Source: Flavobacteriales bacterium (GTDB taxonomy: Bacteria; Bacteroidota; Bacteroidia; Flavobacteriales_F; PHOS-HE28). Taken from it: a stretch of 64,000 nt of DNA. Position numbers and translations under genes: made by a program. The DNA lies in contig JAHDVX010000001.1 of assembly GCA_023382455.1 (NCBI GenBank), positions 124,001 to 188,000 on the forward strand. The letters are read 5' to 3'. The notes under the pieces are model-generated. The model was not told where the DNA came from. It was given only the letters and a program-made list of their open reading frames with translations, and ran no database searches. Below, piece by piece: positions 22,244-30,867 of the stretch; within the stretch, counting starts at the first letter, position 1, and each line of letters opens with the position of its first letter.

Positions 22244-24090
22244 ACAACCTGGACGAACGCAAATTCGTGCTGATCGCCGCGGTGCTCTTCGTCTGCGCCG
22301 TGTTCATCCTGCGGCTATTCTGGCTCCAGGTGGTGGATACCGGTTGGGCCGCGCGTGCCGCGGACATCAGCGAACGGAAGGTCACCGTGTTCCCGTCCCG
22401 CGGGCTCATTTACGACCGCCATGGCGAGCTGCTGGTGGCCAATACACCGGTGTATGACATCATGGTGGTGCCCCGCGAAGTGAAGGACCTGGACACCCTT
22501 GGGCTCTCCACCCTGCTCAACGTGCCCTTGGACCAGGTGCGCGAACGGCTGCACAAGGCGCGCGAATACTCGCAATGGAAGCCCAGCGAATTCGAGCGGC
22601 AGATCACGGCCGAGCAATACGCGGCCATTTCGGTGCACCTGTACAAATACCCGGGCTTCTACGGACAAAGCCGCACCCTGCGTGCCTATCCGCCCCACGT
22701 GGCGGCCCACATGCTGGGCTACCTCAGCGAGGTGAGCGCCCGCAAGGTGGAGCAGGACCCGTACTACAAGCCCGGCGACGTGATCGGTGTGGGCGGCCTG
22801 GAGAGCTATTACGAGAAGGAGCTGCGCGGCAAGCGCGGCGTGAAGTACGTGGTGGTGGACGTGCACAACAATGTGCAGGGCCGCTTCAAGGGCGGGCAGT
22901 ACGACACCTTGGCGCACGAGGGCAAGAACCTGTACACCGGCATCGACCTCAAGATGCAGGAGCTGGGCGAGCGCCTGATGCGCAACAAGAAGGGCAGCAT
23001 CGTGGCGCTGGACCCCCGCACCGGCGAGGTCCTGGCCCTGGTGAGCTCGCCCACCTACGACCCATCGTTGCTGGTGGGCCGGGTGCGCAACACCAACTAC
23101 CGGACCCTCCAGCAGGATTCACTGGTGCCCCTGTTCGACCGTGCACTGCAGGCGCAGTATCCGCCGGGCTCCATCTTCAAGCTGGTGCAGGCGGCCATTG
23201 CCTTGGACGAGGGCGTGATCAACCTCAATACGAGCTTCGCCTGCAACAAGTCCCTGGTGGGCTGCCACGCCCACCCCGATGCCCGGAACGTGGAGGAGGC
23301 CGTGCAGATGTCGTGCAACCCGTACTTCTACCACGTGTTCAAACGCGAGATCGAGCAAGGCAAGGACCCGAACCGGTTCAAGGACGCGGCCCTCGGCATG
23401 GCCACGTGGAAAACCTACATGGAAAGCTTCGGACTGGGGCACCCGCCCGCCCTGGACCTGCCAGCGGCCAAGGGCGGAAGCATCCCCGGTGTGGACTATT
23501 ACAACCGCATGTACGGCCCCCTGCAGTGGGCGTTCAGCACGATCTATTCCTTGAGCATCGGCCAGGGTGAGGTGCTGGTGGTGCCCACGCAGATGGCCAA
23601 TCTGGCCGCGATCTTCGCCAACCGGGGCTATTACTACGACCCGCACGTGGTGCGCGCCATCGGCTCGCCGGACAGCCTGAACAAGCATGTGCAGCGGCAT
23701 GAGACCATGGTGGACGACAAGTGGTTCCCCCCCATCGTGGAAGGCATGCGGCGGGTCGTGAACGAGCCCGGCGGAACGGCCCGGCGTGCACGGATCCCGG
23801 GGATCACCGTATGCGGCAAGACCGGCACCGCCCAGAACCCGCACGGCAAGGACCACGCGGTGTTCATCGCCTTCGCACCCATGGAGGATCCCAAGATCGC
23901 CATCGCGGTGTACGTGGAGAACTCCGGTTTCGGCGGCACTTGGGCCGCGCCCATCGCCAGCCTGTGCATGGAGCAGTACCTCACGGACAGCATCTCCCGC
24001 CCGGAACTGCTGAAGGAGATGGAGGATGCGAACCTGATCGCCACGGAGAAGAACTACGTGAAATTCGTGAGCAAGCGCCGCCGGCAATGA
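22240..24090 (+). CDS. mrdA: Penicillin-binding protein 2 (elongasome transpeptidase)
   Basis: A 616-residue class B PBP starting MNNLDERKFV, with one N-terminal membrane anchor, the dimerisation domain (RGLIYDRHGELLVANTPVYD) and a transpeptidase domain with the catalytic tetrad SIFK (Ser near residue 311), SCN (near 357) and KTGTAQ (near 526). It cross-links peptidoglycan during elongation with RodA, encoded next. The ORF-track start 15 codons upstream would lie inside mreD; ATG 22240 overlaps the mreD stop by four nt and is preferred. The last ten residues are basic (KFVSKRRRQ). Confidence 0.97.
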   Translation: MNNLDERKFVLIAAVLFVCAVFILRLFWLQVVDTGWAARAADISERKVTVFPSRGLIYDRHGELLVANTPVYDIMVVPREVKDLDTLGLSTLLNVPLDQVRERLHKAREYSQWKPSEFERQITAEQYAAISVHLYKYPGFYGQSRTLRAYPPHVAAHMLGYLSEVSARKVEQDPYYKPGDVIGVGGLESYYEKELRGKRGVKYVVVDVHNNVQGRFKGGQYDTLAHEGKNLYTGIDLKMQELGERLMRNKKGSIVALDPRTGEVLALVSSPTYDPSLLVGRVRNTNYRTLQQDSLVPLFDRALQAQYPPGSIFKLVQAAIALDEGVINLNTSFACNKSLVGCHAHPDARNVEEAVQMSCNPYFYHVFKREIEQGKDPNRFKDAALGMATWKTYMESFGLGHPPALDLPAAKGGSIPGVDYYNRMYGPLQWAFSTIYSLSIGQGEVLVVPTQMANLAAIFANRGYYYDPHVVRAIGSPDSLNKHVQRHETMVDDKWFPPIVEGMRRVVNEPGGTARRARIPGITVCGKTGTAQNPHGKDHAVFIAFAPMEDPKIAIAVYVENSGFGGTWAAPIASLCMEQYLTDSISRPELLKEMEDANLIATEKNYVKFVSKRRRQ

Positions 24091-25406
24091 ACCCCAGGGA
24101 CAGCATCATCCGCAACATGGACAAGCCGCTGGTGGGGCTCTACCTGCTGCTGATGGCCATGGGCTGGGCCAACATCTACAGCGCGGCCTACGACCCGGAC
24201 CATGCCAACCTGTTCGACACGGCACGCGAATACGGCGCACAGAGCATCTGGATCTGCGTTTCCCTGCTGCTGGGGGCCGGCATCCTCCTGGTGCACGGGG
24301 AGTTCTTCCGCAACCTGGCCTATCCGATCTACGCCTTCGTGCTGGTGTTGCTGGTGCTGGTGTTGCTGGTGGGCCGGGAAGTGAACGGCGCCAAGGCCTG
24401 GTTCGGCGTGGGCGGTTTCGGCATCCAGCCGGCGGAGTTCAGCAAGTTTGCCACGGCCTTGGCCCTGAGCAAATACCTGAGCGGGCTGAAAACATTGCAG
24501 GAAGTGCGCTCCCGGGTCATTGCCGCCATGCTGATCCTGCTGCCGGTGGCGCTTATCCTGCTACAGCCGGACACCGGTACCGCCCTGGTGAGCGGGGCCT
24601 TCGTGCTGGTGCTTTACCGCGAAGGACTGTCGGGCAACATCCTGCTCATCGCCATCATGGCTGCCATCCTGGTGGTGCTCTCCCTGATCATGAAGGAGAG
24701 CACCCATGCCATTCCCTTCACCGGCTGGGAGATGCACGGCCAATACTTCCTGATCTTCCTGCTGGGCGTGTTCTGCCTGCTGATCTTCCTGTTCGTCCGG
24801 AAGTTCGTCTTCAAGCATCGCCGCAAGCGGATCTACGCCTACCTGCTCTTCGCCTTCCTGGGCAGCGCCGCCTTCATCAGCAGTGTGGACCGCCTGGTGG
24901 ACCGCATGCCCCTGCACCAGCAAACGCGCATCCGGGTGCTCTTGGGCCTGGAGTATGATCCGCGCGGCTACGGCTACAACGTGGAGCAGAGCAAGACGGC
25001 CATCGGCAGCGGGGGCCTGCTGGGCAAAGGCTACAAGCAGGGCACCTTCACCAAGTACAAGTACGTGCCCATGCAAAGCACGGACTTCATCTTCTGCACG
25101 GTGGGCGAGGAATGGGGGTTCGTGGGCTCCACGGTGCTGGTGCTGCTCTTCGGTGCGCTGATCCTGCGCTGTATCCAGGTGAGCGAGCGGCAGCGGTCCC
25201 GGTTCACCCGGATCTACGCCTACTGCGTGGCCAGCATCTTCTTCCTGCACCTGATGATCAACGTGGGCATGGCCATCGGGCTGGCGCCGGTGATCGGCAT
25301 TCCGCTGCCCTTCTTCAGCTACGGCGGCAGCTCCTTGATCGGGTTCACCGTGCTGCTGGCCATCCTGGTGCGGCTGGACGCCGAACGGCTGGAGCACCTG
25401 CGCTGA
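24087..25406 (+). CDS. rodA: Rod shape-determining protein RodA (SEDS glycosyltransferase)
   Basis: A 439-residue polytopic SEDS protein starting MNPRDSIIRNMDK inside the mrdA stop. Visible family features are IQPAEFSKFATALALSKYL, LLQPDTGTALV with the conserved Asp region, and IGIPLPFFSYGGSSLIGF near the C-terminus. About ten membrane helices are present. RodA polymerises glycan strands and works as a pair with PBP2. The central loop (about residues 205-300) has an extra helix pair around KFVFKHRRKRIYAYL, as in other Bacteroidota RodA proteins. Confidence 0.97.
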   Translation: MNPRDSIIRNMDKPLVGLYLLLMAMGWANIYSAAYDPDHANLFDTAREYGAQSIWICVSLLLGAGILLVHGEFFRNLAYPIYAFVLVLLVLVLLVGREVNGAKAWFGVGGFGIQPAEFSKFATALALSKYLSGLKTLQEVRSRVIAAMLILLPVALILLQPDTGTALVSGAFVLVLYREGLSGNILLIAIMAAILVVLSLIMKESTHAIPFTGWEMHGQYFLIFLLGVFCLLIFLFVRKFVFKHRRKRIYAYLLFAFLGSAAFISSVDRLVDRMPLHQQTRIRVLLGLEYDPRGYGYNVEQSKTAIGSGGLLGKGYKQGTFTKYKYVPMQSTDFIFCTVGEEWGFVGSTVLVLLFGALILRCIQVSERQRSRFTRIYAYCVASIFFLHLMINVGMAIGLAPVIGIPLPFFSYGGSSLIGFTVLLAILVRLDAERLEHLR

Positions 25407-25435
25407 CGGGCGGCACGAACGAAGGGCCTGAAACA

Positions 25436-25461
25436 GGAACGGAGGCCAAGGCCTCCGTTCC
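25436..25461. terminator. Bidirectional terminator between rodA and ppiD
   Basis: GGAACGGAGGCC-AA-GGCCTCCGTTCC, a perfect 12-bp inverted repeat between convergent stops, with GAAACA on one side and TTCAAG on the other. The T-tract is weak. Confidence 0.75.
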
Positions 25462-25484
25462 TTCAAGCGGTTTCCCCGCAGGGA

Positions 25485-27569
25485 TCAATAGAACTGCGAG
25501 CGGTTGTCCTGCACGTCAGCGGCTTCCTTCAAGGCGTTGAACACCTGGCCGGCGGCGCGGTTGCGCACGCGGTCGGTGAGCATCTTCACGTCCTCGGCGC
25601 CCTCGGGCATGTCGCCCGCGGGGGTCAGGGTGTTCATGTGGGCCACGTACACGGCCATGTCCCCGATGATCGGGGCGCTGGTGCTGCCGTTGGCCAGGCC
25701 GAAGATGGAGCCCACCACGCGGATGTCGCTGTACCCACCGGGCAGGGAGTTCGCATTGAAGGCCATGTTGCCCGAGTTCTGGACGGTGGTGCCCAGCTCC
25801 GTGGCCAAGGCCTGCAGGTCGGTCTTGCCCTTCATGCGTTCGGCGATGGCTGCGGCCTTCTTCTCCTTGCGCACCTCGGTGGTGAACTTCTCGCGCACAT
25901 CGGCCAGCTCGGGCACGCCCGGCTCGCGGACGGCCAGCAGGGTGCAGACCACGTAGCTGTCACCGCTGGCCAAGGGCTCGCTGCTCTTGGCATCGGGCTG
26001 GGCGTGGTTCACCCAGCGCACCACTTCATTGGCATCCTGCAGCCCCGGCACGAAGTTCTGCTCCGGGCGCAGGTCCGTTACGGGTGTGTACACCAGGCCC
26101 TGCTCCTCGGCCGCCTTGCGGAAGGAGGCGGAGTCGGGGTGATTCAGGGAGAACTCGTTGGCGGTCTTCCAGGCCGCCTTCATGGCCTGCACCGGCGCGA
26201 TCTTGCGGTCGATGGTGAGCACCTGGCGCTCCTTGCGGGAGCGTTGGCCCAGCACTTCCACGACGTGATATCCGTAGCTGGTCTTCACCACGGTGATGGC
26301 GCCCACCTTCTCATCGAAGCTGGCCTTGGTGAACTCGGGCACCATGCGCTCCCGGTTGAACCATTCATAGACGCCGCCGGTGCTCTTACTTCCAGGGTCG
26401 TCGGAGAACTTCTCCACCAGCTCGCCGAACTTGCTGCGGTCGCGCTTCACCACGTTGAGGATGCTGTCCGCCCGTTGTTTCACGGCCGCGTCTTCGCCCT
26501 GGCTGGTGAGCAGGATATGGCGTACGCGCGCCTCCTCCACATCGGCCAGGCGGGCCACCTTCACCAGTTTCCAGGTATTACCGTCGCGGTAGGGGCCCAC
26601 CACGGTGCCGGTGTCGGCATGAATGATCAGCGAATCGTTCAGGTGGTCGGCGGTCCCTTCCTGGTAGGCGGTCGGCACGGGGTTCTTGGTGTCGGCATAG
26701 GCCATCACCAGCGCGCTATCGGCCTTCAGTCCACGGGCTTGTTCGAAGTCGGTCTTCAGGCCCATCATGTCCTGGCGGGCATTATCGATGTCCTCCTGCG
26801 TGGGGCTGGCGTTGAACCTCACGTAGGCGAAGCCGCGCGAGGCCGTCTGGCGGTACTTGCGGTCGTTCTTGTGCGCGTCGTAGAAGCGGCGCAGCTCGGT
26901 ATCGCTCACCGGGTGGAGGCTGTCCGGTTCAGCGTCCAGGCGCTGGGCCACGAACTGGAAGTCGGCCTTGGTGTTCTTGGCGGCCCACTCATCGCGCACC
27001 TGGGCGCTGTTCACGAAGCAGCTCTTCTTCACCAGGTCGTTGTACTTGGCCTGGATGCGCTGCGGCACGAAGGTGCGCTTTTGCATGTCGTACAGCGGGA
27101 TGTTGTTCTCCTGCACATACTTGAAGTACTTGCGCAATTGCTCTTTGCTCACCTGCCCGGTGGCGGGGTCGATGAAGTTCTGGTTGTTCCGGAAATCCGG
27201 CAGGATGTTGTTGCCGAAGCGGATATCGTCGTACTCCTCCCGGCTGATGGTGTTTCCGAACCCGGCCTTCTCGGCCTCCTCGCTGAGGGTGAATTGGCGC
27301 AGCAGGTCATTCCAAACGCCGTTGCGCACCTGCTGCTGCAGCTGGTCGTCCACGGTGGTGCCGTTCTGCCGGTAGAGGTCGACCTGCCGGTCCACCAGTT
27401 CCGAATAGGCCTGCACGCTTACCTCATTGCCGGCGATGGAGCCCACGTTGCGGTCCTGCGCACCACTGCGGTTGCCGATGAAATCGCCCACCACGAACAG
27501 CACCAACGCGCCGCCCACAATGATCCCCAGCAGGGTGCCCCGCTCGCGGATCTTACCGATAACTGCCAT
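25485..27569 (-). CDS. ppiD: PpiD-like peptidyl-prolyl isomerase / periplasmic chaperone
   Basis: A 694-residue protein with an N-terminal anchor (GTLLGIIVGGALVLFVVGDFIG), a SurA_N-like chaperone region (residues ~40-250) and a parvulin rotamase domain (VRHILLTSQGEDAAVKQRA, FGELVEKFSDDPGSKSTGG, VVKTSYGYHVVEVLG) near residues 345-450, then ~240 residues with a second, degenerate chaperone-like section. It should help fold outer membrane and secreted proteins on the periplasmic side of the inner membrane. Length is a little above E. coli PpiD. In many Bacteroidota this gene follows the lptC/hemolysin block, which here lies 21 kb away. Confidence 0.92.
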   Translation of the reverse strand: MAVIGKIRERGTLLGIIVGGALVLFVVGDFIGNRSGAQDRNVGSIAGNEVSVQAYSELVDRQVDLYRQNGTTVDDQLQQQVRNGVWNDLLRQFTLSEEAEKAGFGNTISREEYDDIRFGNNILPDFRNNQNFIDPATGQVSKEQLRKYFKYVQENNIPLYDMQKRTFVPQRIQAKYNDLVKKSCFVNSAQVRDEWAAKNTKADFQFVAQRLDAEPDSLHPVSDTELRRFYDAHKNDRKYRQTASRGFAYVRFNASPTQEDIDNARQDMMGLKTDFEQARGLKADSALVMAYADTKNPVPTAYQEGTADHLNDSLIIHADTGTVVGPYRDGNTWKLVKVARLADVEEARVRHILLTSQGEDAAVKQRADSILNVVKRDRSKFGELVEKFSDDPGSKSTGGVYEWFNRERMVPEFTKASFDEKVGAITVVKTSYGYHVVEVLGQRSRKERQVLTIDRKIAPVQAMKAAWKTANEFSLNHPDSASFRKAAEEQGLVYTPVTDLRPEQNFVPGLQDANEVVRWVNHAQPDAKSSEPLASGDSYVVCTLLAVREPGVPELADVREKFTTEVRKEKKAAAIAERMKGKTDLQALATELGTTVQNSGNMAFNANSLPGGYSDIRVVGSIFGLANGSTSAPIIGDMAVYVAHMNTLTPAGDMPEGAEDVKMLTDRVRNRAAGQVFNALKEAADVQDNRSQFY

Positions 27570-27592
27570 CTACTTGATTCTTAAAAGGTCGG

Positions 27593-27600
27593 CAAATATA
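27593..27600 (-). promoter_or_regulatory. Candidate ppiD -7 box TATATTTG
   Basis: An exact TAnnTTTG match on the minus strand, 23 nt before the ppiD ATG. The surrounding CTATATTTGCCG is the same as in the box upstream of tRNA-Phe. Confidence 0.6.
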
Positions 27601-27712
27601 GGCGGGTGGGGAGATTGCGGCTTGGGGAGCAGCAAATGGCGTTCTGCGGCGCCGCCGGGCCCTTTCGGAACCGGGTCAGGCCCGTGTGTGGATGGGCAGG
27701 GTTGCCGGCGAA

Positions 27713-27727
27713 CTGTCATACTGACAG
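27713..27727. promoter_or_regulatory. Inverted repeat CTGTCA-TAC-TGACAG upstream of miaB
   Basis: A perfect 6-bp dyad ending 18 nt before the miaB -7 box, so its right half occupies the -33 region. The same half-sites with a wider spacer precede groES. It is a candidate operator or alternative -33 element; the binding factor is unknown. Confidence 0.5.
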
Positions 27728-27745
27728 AACAAATCCGGGATCCGG

Positions 27746-27753
27746 TACCTTTG
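27746..27753 (+). promoter_or_regulatory. Candidate miaB -7 box TACCTTTG
   Basis: An exact TAnnTTTG match, 12 nt before ATG 27766, likely driving the miaB-to-secG operon. Confidence 0.6.
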
Positions 27754-27765
27754 CAACCTTTTCGG

Positions 27766-29160
27766 ATGAGCAAGAAGGTCTACATCGAAAGCTACGGCTG
27801 CCAGATGAACGTGAACGACAGCGAGGTCGTGGCGGGCATTTTGGCGAAGGACGGCTACGTGGCGGTGCAAAGCGCGGAAGAAGCCGACCTGGTGCTGTTG
27901 AACACGTGCAGCGTGCGGGAGAAGGCGGAGTACACGGTGATGCAGCGCATCAACGAGATGAACCGCCTGAAGGCCGGCAACAAGGAGCTGAAGGTGGGTG
28001 TGCTGGGCTGCATGGCCGAGCGCATGAAGGAGAACCTGCTGGTGGAAAAAAAGGTGGTGGACCTGGTGGTGGGCCCCGATGCCTACCGCAGCCTGCCCAA
28101 GCTGCTGGACGAGGTGGGCAGCGGCCAGCGCGCGGTGAACGTGCTGCTGAGCCGGGAGGAGACCTACGGTGAGATCGTGCCGGTGCGGCTGAACAGCAAC
28201 GGGGTGACGGCCTTCGTCACCATCATGCGGGGCTGCGACAACATGTGCGCCTTCTGCGTGGTGCCCTTCACCCGGGGCCGCGAGCGCAGCCGCGACCCGC
28301 AGACCATCCTGGGGGAATGCCGGGACTTGGCGGACAAAGGCTACAAGGAAGTGACGCTGCTGGGCCAGAACGTGGACAGCTACCGCTGGAACATCGACGC
28401 CCGCGGCACGGTGAAGGACCCTTCGCTGCCGGTGACCGACTTTGCCGACCTGCTGGAGCTGGTGGCCATGAACTGCCCGGGGCTGCGGATCCGCTACAGC
28501 ACCAGCCACCCCAAGGACATGACCGACAAGGTGCTGGCCGTGATGGCCCGGCACGACAACATCTGCAAGTACATCCACCTGCCCGTGCAGAGCGGCAGCA
28601 GTGCCGTGCTGCAGCGCATGAACCGGGGCTACGACCGCGCCTGGTACCTGGAGCGGGTGGCCAGCATCCGCCGGCACATGCCCGAGTGCGCCCTGAGCAC
28701 GGACATCATCAGCGGCTTCTGCGGCGAAACGGAGGAGGAACACCAGGAAACCCTCAGCCTGCTGGCGGAAGTGGGCTACGACATGGCCTTCATGTTCAAG
28801 TACAGCGAACGGCCCAAGACCTTGGCCGCGCGCCGCCATGAGGACGATGTCCCCGAGGAGGTAAAGAGCCGGCGGCTCACCGAGATCATCGAGGCACAGC
28901 GGAACAGCTCCGCCAAGCGCCTTGCGGGCTATGTGGGGCAGGAACACAAGGTGCTGGTGGAGGGTGTGAGCAAGCGCAGCACGGAATTCATGCAGGGCCG
29001 CAATACCCAGAACGCCGTGGTGATCGTGCCCAAGGCCTTGGCCGACGGCACGGCGCTGAAACCTGGTGATTTCATCCGGGTGCGCATCACCAGCTCCACC
29101 CCCGGCTCCCTGCAGGGGGAACCCTTGGCCCTGCTTCACCGAATCCAGCACCCGGCATGA
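27766..29160 (+). CDS. miaB: tRNA-2-methylthio-N6-isopentenyladenosine synthase MiaB
   Basis: A 464-residue radical-SAM methylthiotransferase. The N-terminal UPF0004 domain has the three cluster Cys residues (YGCQMN, NTCSVRE, LGCMAER); the radical SAM domain has CDNMCAFC near residues 157-164; a C-terminal TRAM domain follows (VEGVSKRSTEFMQGRN, GDFIRVRITSS). It adds the methylthio group to i6A37 of tRNAs reading UNN codons; tRNA-Phe(GAA), encoded elsewhere in this window, is a standard substrate. ATG 27766 begins the conserved MSKKVYIESYG; the ORF-track start includes the intergenic region. Its stop overlaps the next start by four nt. Confidence 0.98.
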   Translation: MSKKVYIESYGCQMNVNDSEVVAGILAKDGYVAVQSAEEADLVLLNTCSVREKAEYTVMQRINEMNRLKAGNKELKVGVLGCMAERMKENLLVEKKVVDLVVGPDAYRSLPKLLDEVGSGQRAVNVLLSREETYGEIVPVRLNSNGVTAFVTIMRGCDNMCAFCVVPFTRGRERSRDPQTILGECRDLADKGYKEVTLLGQNVDSYRWNIDARGTVKDPSLPVTDFADLLELVAMNCPGLRIRYSTSHPKDMTDKVLAVMARHDNICKYIHLPVQSGSSAVLQRMNRGYDRAWYLERVASIRRHMPECALSTDIISGFCGETEEEHQETLSLLAEVGYDMAFMFKYSERPKTLAARRHEDDVPEEVKSRRLTEIIEAQRNSSAKRLAGYVGQEHKVLVEGVSKRSTEFMQGRNTQNAVVIVPKALADGTALKPGDFIRVRITSSTPGSLQGEPLALLHRIQHPA

Positions 29161-30362
29161 ACGTGCAACCCATCAAGCAACGCTTCGGCATCATCGGCGC
29201 CTCGCCCCTGCTGGACCGCGCCATCGAGATCGCCGCACAGGTGGCCCCCACGGACCTGAGCGTACTGGTGAGCGGCGAAAGCGGCAGCGGCAAGGAGGTG
29301 ATGCCCCAGATCGTGCATGCCTTCAGCGCGCGCAAGCACGGCCCCTACATCGCGGTGAACTGCGGCGCCATCCCGGAGGGCACCATCGACAGTGAGCTCT
29401 TCGGCCACGAAAAAGGCTCCTTCACCGGCGCGCACGAGGCCCGCAAAGGCTACTTCGAGGTGGCCAACGGCGGCACCATCTTCCTGGACGAGGTGGGCGA
29501 GCTGCCCCTGAGCACCCAAGTACGCCTGCTGCGCGTGCTGGAGAGCGGCGAGTTCATCCGCGTGGGCAGCAGCAAGGCGCAGAAGACCAACGTGCGCGTG
29601 ACCGCCGCCACCAACGTGAACATGCTGCAGGCCGTGCAGCGCGGCAAGTTCCGCGAGGACCTGTACTACCGCCTCAACACGGTACCGATCCACGTGCCGG
29701 CGTTACGCGAGCGCAAGGAGGACATCCACCTGCTCTTCCGCTGGTTCGCCCAGGAGGCCGCCGCACGCTACAAGGCCCCGCCGCTCACCCTCACCGAGGA
29801 AGCCCGGCAGCTGCTCTCCAACTACCGCTGGCCCGGCAACGTGCGCCAGCTGCGCAACCTCACCGAACAGCTGAGCGTGATCGAAAAGGACCGCACCGTG
29901 ACCGTGGAAACCCTGCGCAGCTACCTGCCCGCGGAGAACATGGGCCTGGTGCCTGCCGGTCATAACGGCGAAACCGCCGGGGGGCCTGAGGGCATCAACG
30001 AGCGGGAATTGATCTTCAAGTTCCTCTTCGACATGAAGAAGGACCTGAATGCACTGAAGGACCAGGTGAGCGCCCTCACCGGGGGGCACCCCATCGCGGT
30101 GCAGCCCGTGCAGCCCTACCCGGAAAACATCCTCTTCGCGGGCGCCGGCAACCCGGGCATGAGCATCCGCATGCCGCAGGAGGAGGAGGAGGAAGTGGAC
30201 CACACCGAGGTGGAGGAATCCCTCAGCCTGGAGGAAAAGGAAAAGGAACTGATCCGCAAGGCCCTGGACAAGCACCGGGGCAAGCGCAAGAAGGCTGCAC
30301 AGGAACTGGGCATCAGCGAACGCACCCTTTACCGCAAGATCAAGGAGTGGAACATCGACTAA
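29157..30362 (+). CDS. Sigma-54-dependent transcriptional activator (AAA+ and Fis-type HTH, no receiver)
   Basis: A 401-residue bacterial enhancer-binding protein. The AAA+ domain starts almost at the N-terminus: Walker A GESGSGKE, the sigma-54-contact loop GSFTGAHEAR (GAFTGA in most members), Walker B TIFLDEVGE, and R-finger region REDLYYRLN. A Glu-rich linker (EEEEEVDH) separates it from a C-terminal Fis-type helix-turn-helix (KAAQELGISERTLYRKI). There is no N-terminal sensor or receiver, so control must be by level, partner or ATPase state. The gene sits in a miaB-lptE-secG operon conserved across Bacteroidota; its regulon is not known from sequence. Confidence 0.93.
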   Translation: MNVQPIKQRFGIIGASPLLDRAIEIAAQVAPTDLSVLVSGESGSGKEVMPQIVHAFSARKHGPYIAVNCGAIPEGTIDSELFGHEKGSFTGAHEARKGYFEVANGGTIFLDEVGELPLSTQVRLLRVLESGEFIRVGSSKAQKTNVRVTAATNVNMLQAVQRGKFREDLYYRLNTVPIHVPALRERKEDIHLLFRWFAQEAAARYKAPPLTLTEEARQLLSNYRWPGNVRQLRNLTEQLSVIEKDRTVTVETLRSYLPAENMGLVPAGHNGETAGGPEGINERELIFKFLFDMKKDLNALKDQVSALTGGHPIAVQPVQPYPENILFAGAGNPGMSIRMPQEEEEEVDHTEVEESLSLEEKEKELIRKALDKHRGKRKKAAQELGISERTLYRKIKEWNID

Positions 30363-30856
30363 GCTCGGCGTTGATCGGCCTGGCCCTCCTGGCGGCCGGT
30401 GGTTGCACGGTGAACTATTCGCTGAGCGGCGGCTCCGTACCCCCATCGGCCAAGACGCTCAGCGTGGCCAGCCTTTCGCCGCGCGCACCGCTCTGCCCCC
30501 CCCAGTCGGCGCTCACCCTCACCGAAGCCCTGCGCGACCTGATGCAGGCCCAGACCCCCTTGAACCTGGTGCCCGCCGACGGCGACATCGCCTATGAGGG
30601 CGCCGTCACCGGCTATGACGTGCAGCCCGTGGCCATCCAGGCCAATGAAACCGCCGCCATGAACCGGCTCACCATCACCGTCACCATCCGGTACACCAAC
30701 CGGCCCGAGCCCCGGAAGGATGCGGACCTGACCCTTTCGCGCTTCGCCGACTACTCCAGCACACAGGACCTCAGCACCGTGGAAGATGCCCTGGTGCAGG
30801 AGATCGGCAAACAGCTCGCCCAGGACATCTTCGACCGTACTTTGGGCGACTGGTAG
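30347..30856 (+). CDS. lptE: LptE-like LPS-assembly lipoprotein
   Basis: A 169-residue lipoprotein read from GTG 30347, overlapping the previous gene by 16 nt; this start gives a charged N-terminus, a hydrophobic stretch and lipobox LAAGGC. The mature part (NYSLSGGSVPPSAKTLSV, then alternating strands with YDVQPVAIQANETAAMNRLTI) matches the Bacteroidota LptE family, which plugs the LptD barrel to place LPS in the outer leaflet. A TTG at 30371 would cut into the signal, so I prefer the GTG. LptC, another member of the pathway, is encoded at 50.0-50.6 kb. Confidence 0.85.
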   Translation: MEHRLSSALIGLALLAAGGCTVNYSLSGGSVPPSAKTLSVASLSPRAPLCPPQSALTLTEALRDLMQAQTPLNLVPADGDIAYEGAVTGYDVQPVAIQANETAAMNRLTITVTIRYTNRPEPRKDADLTLSRFADYSSTQDLSTVEDALVQEIGKQLAQDIFDRTLGDW

Positions 30857-30867
30857 CCAGCCCCGCC

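Noticed and set aside
25638-27584. 648-codon plus-strand ORF over ppiD
   Set aside because: Antisense shadow; Gly/His/Leu-rich text with no family pattern.
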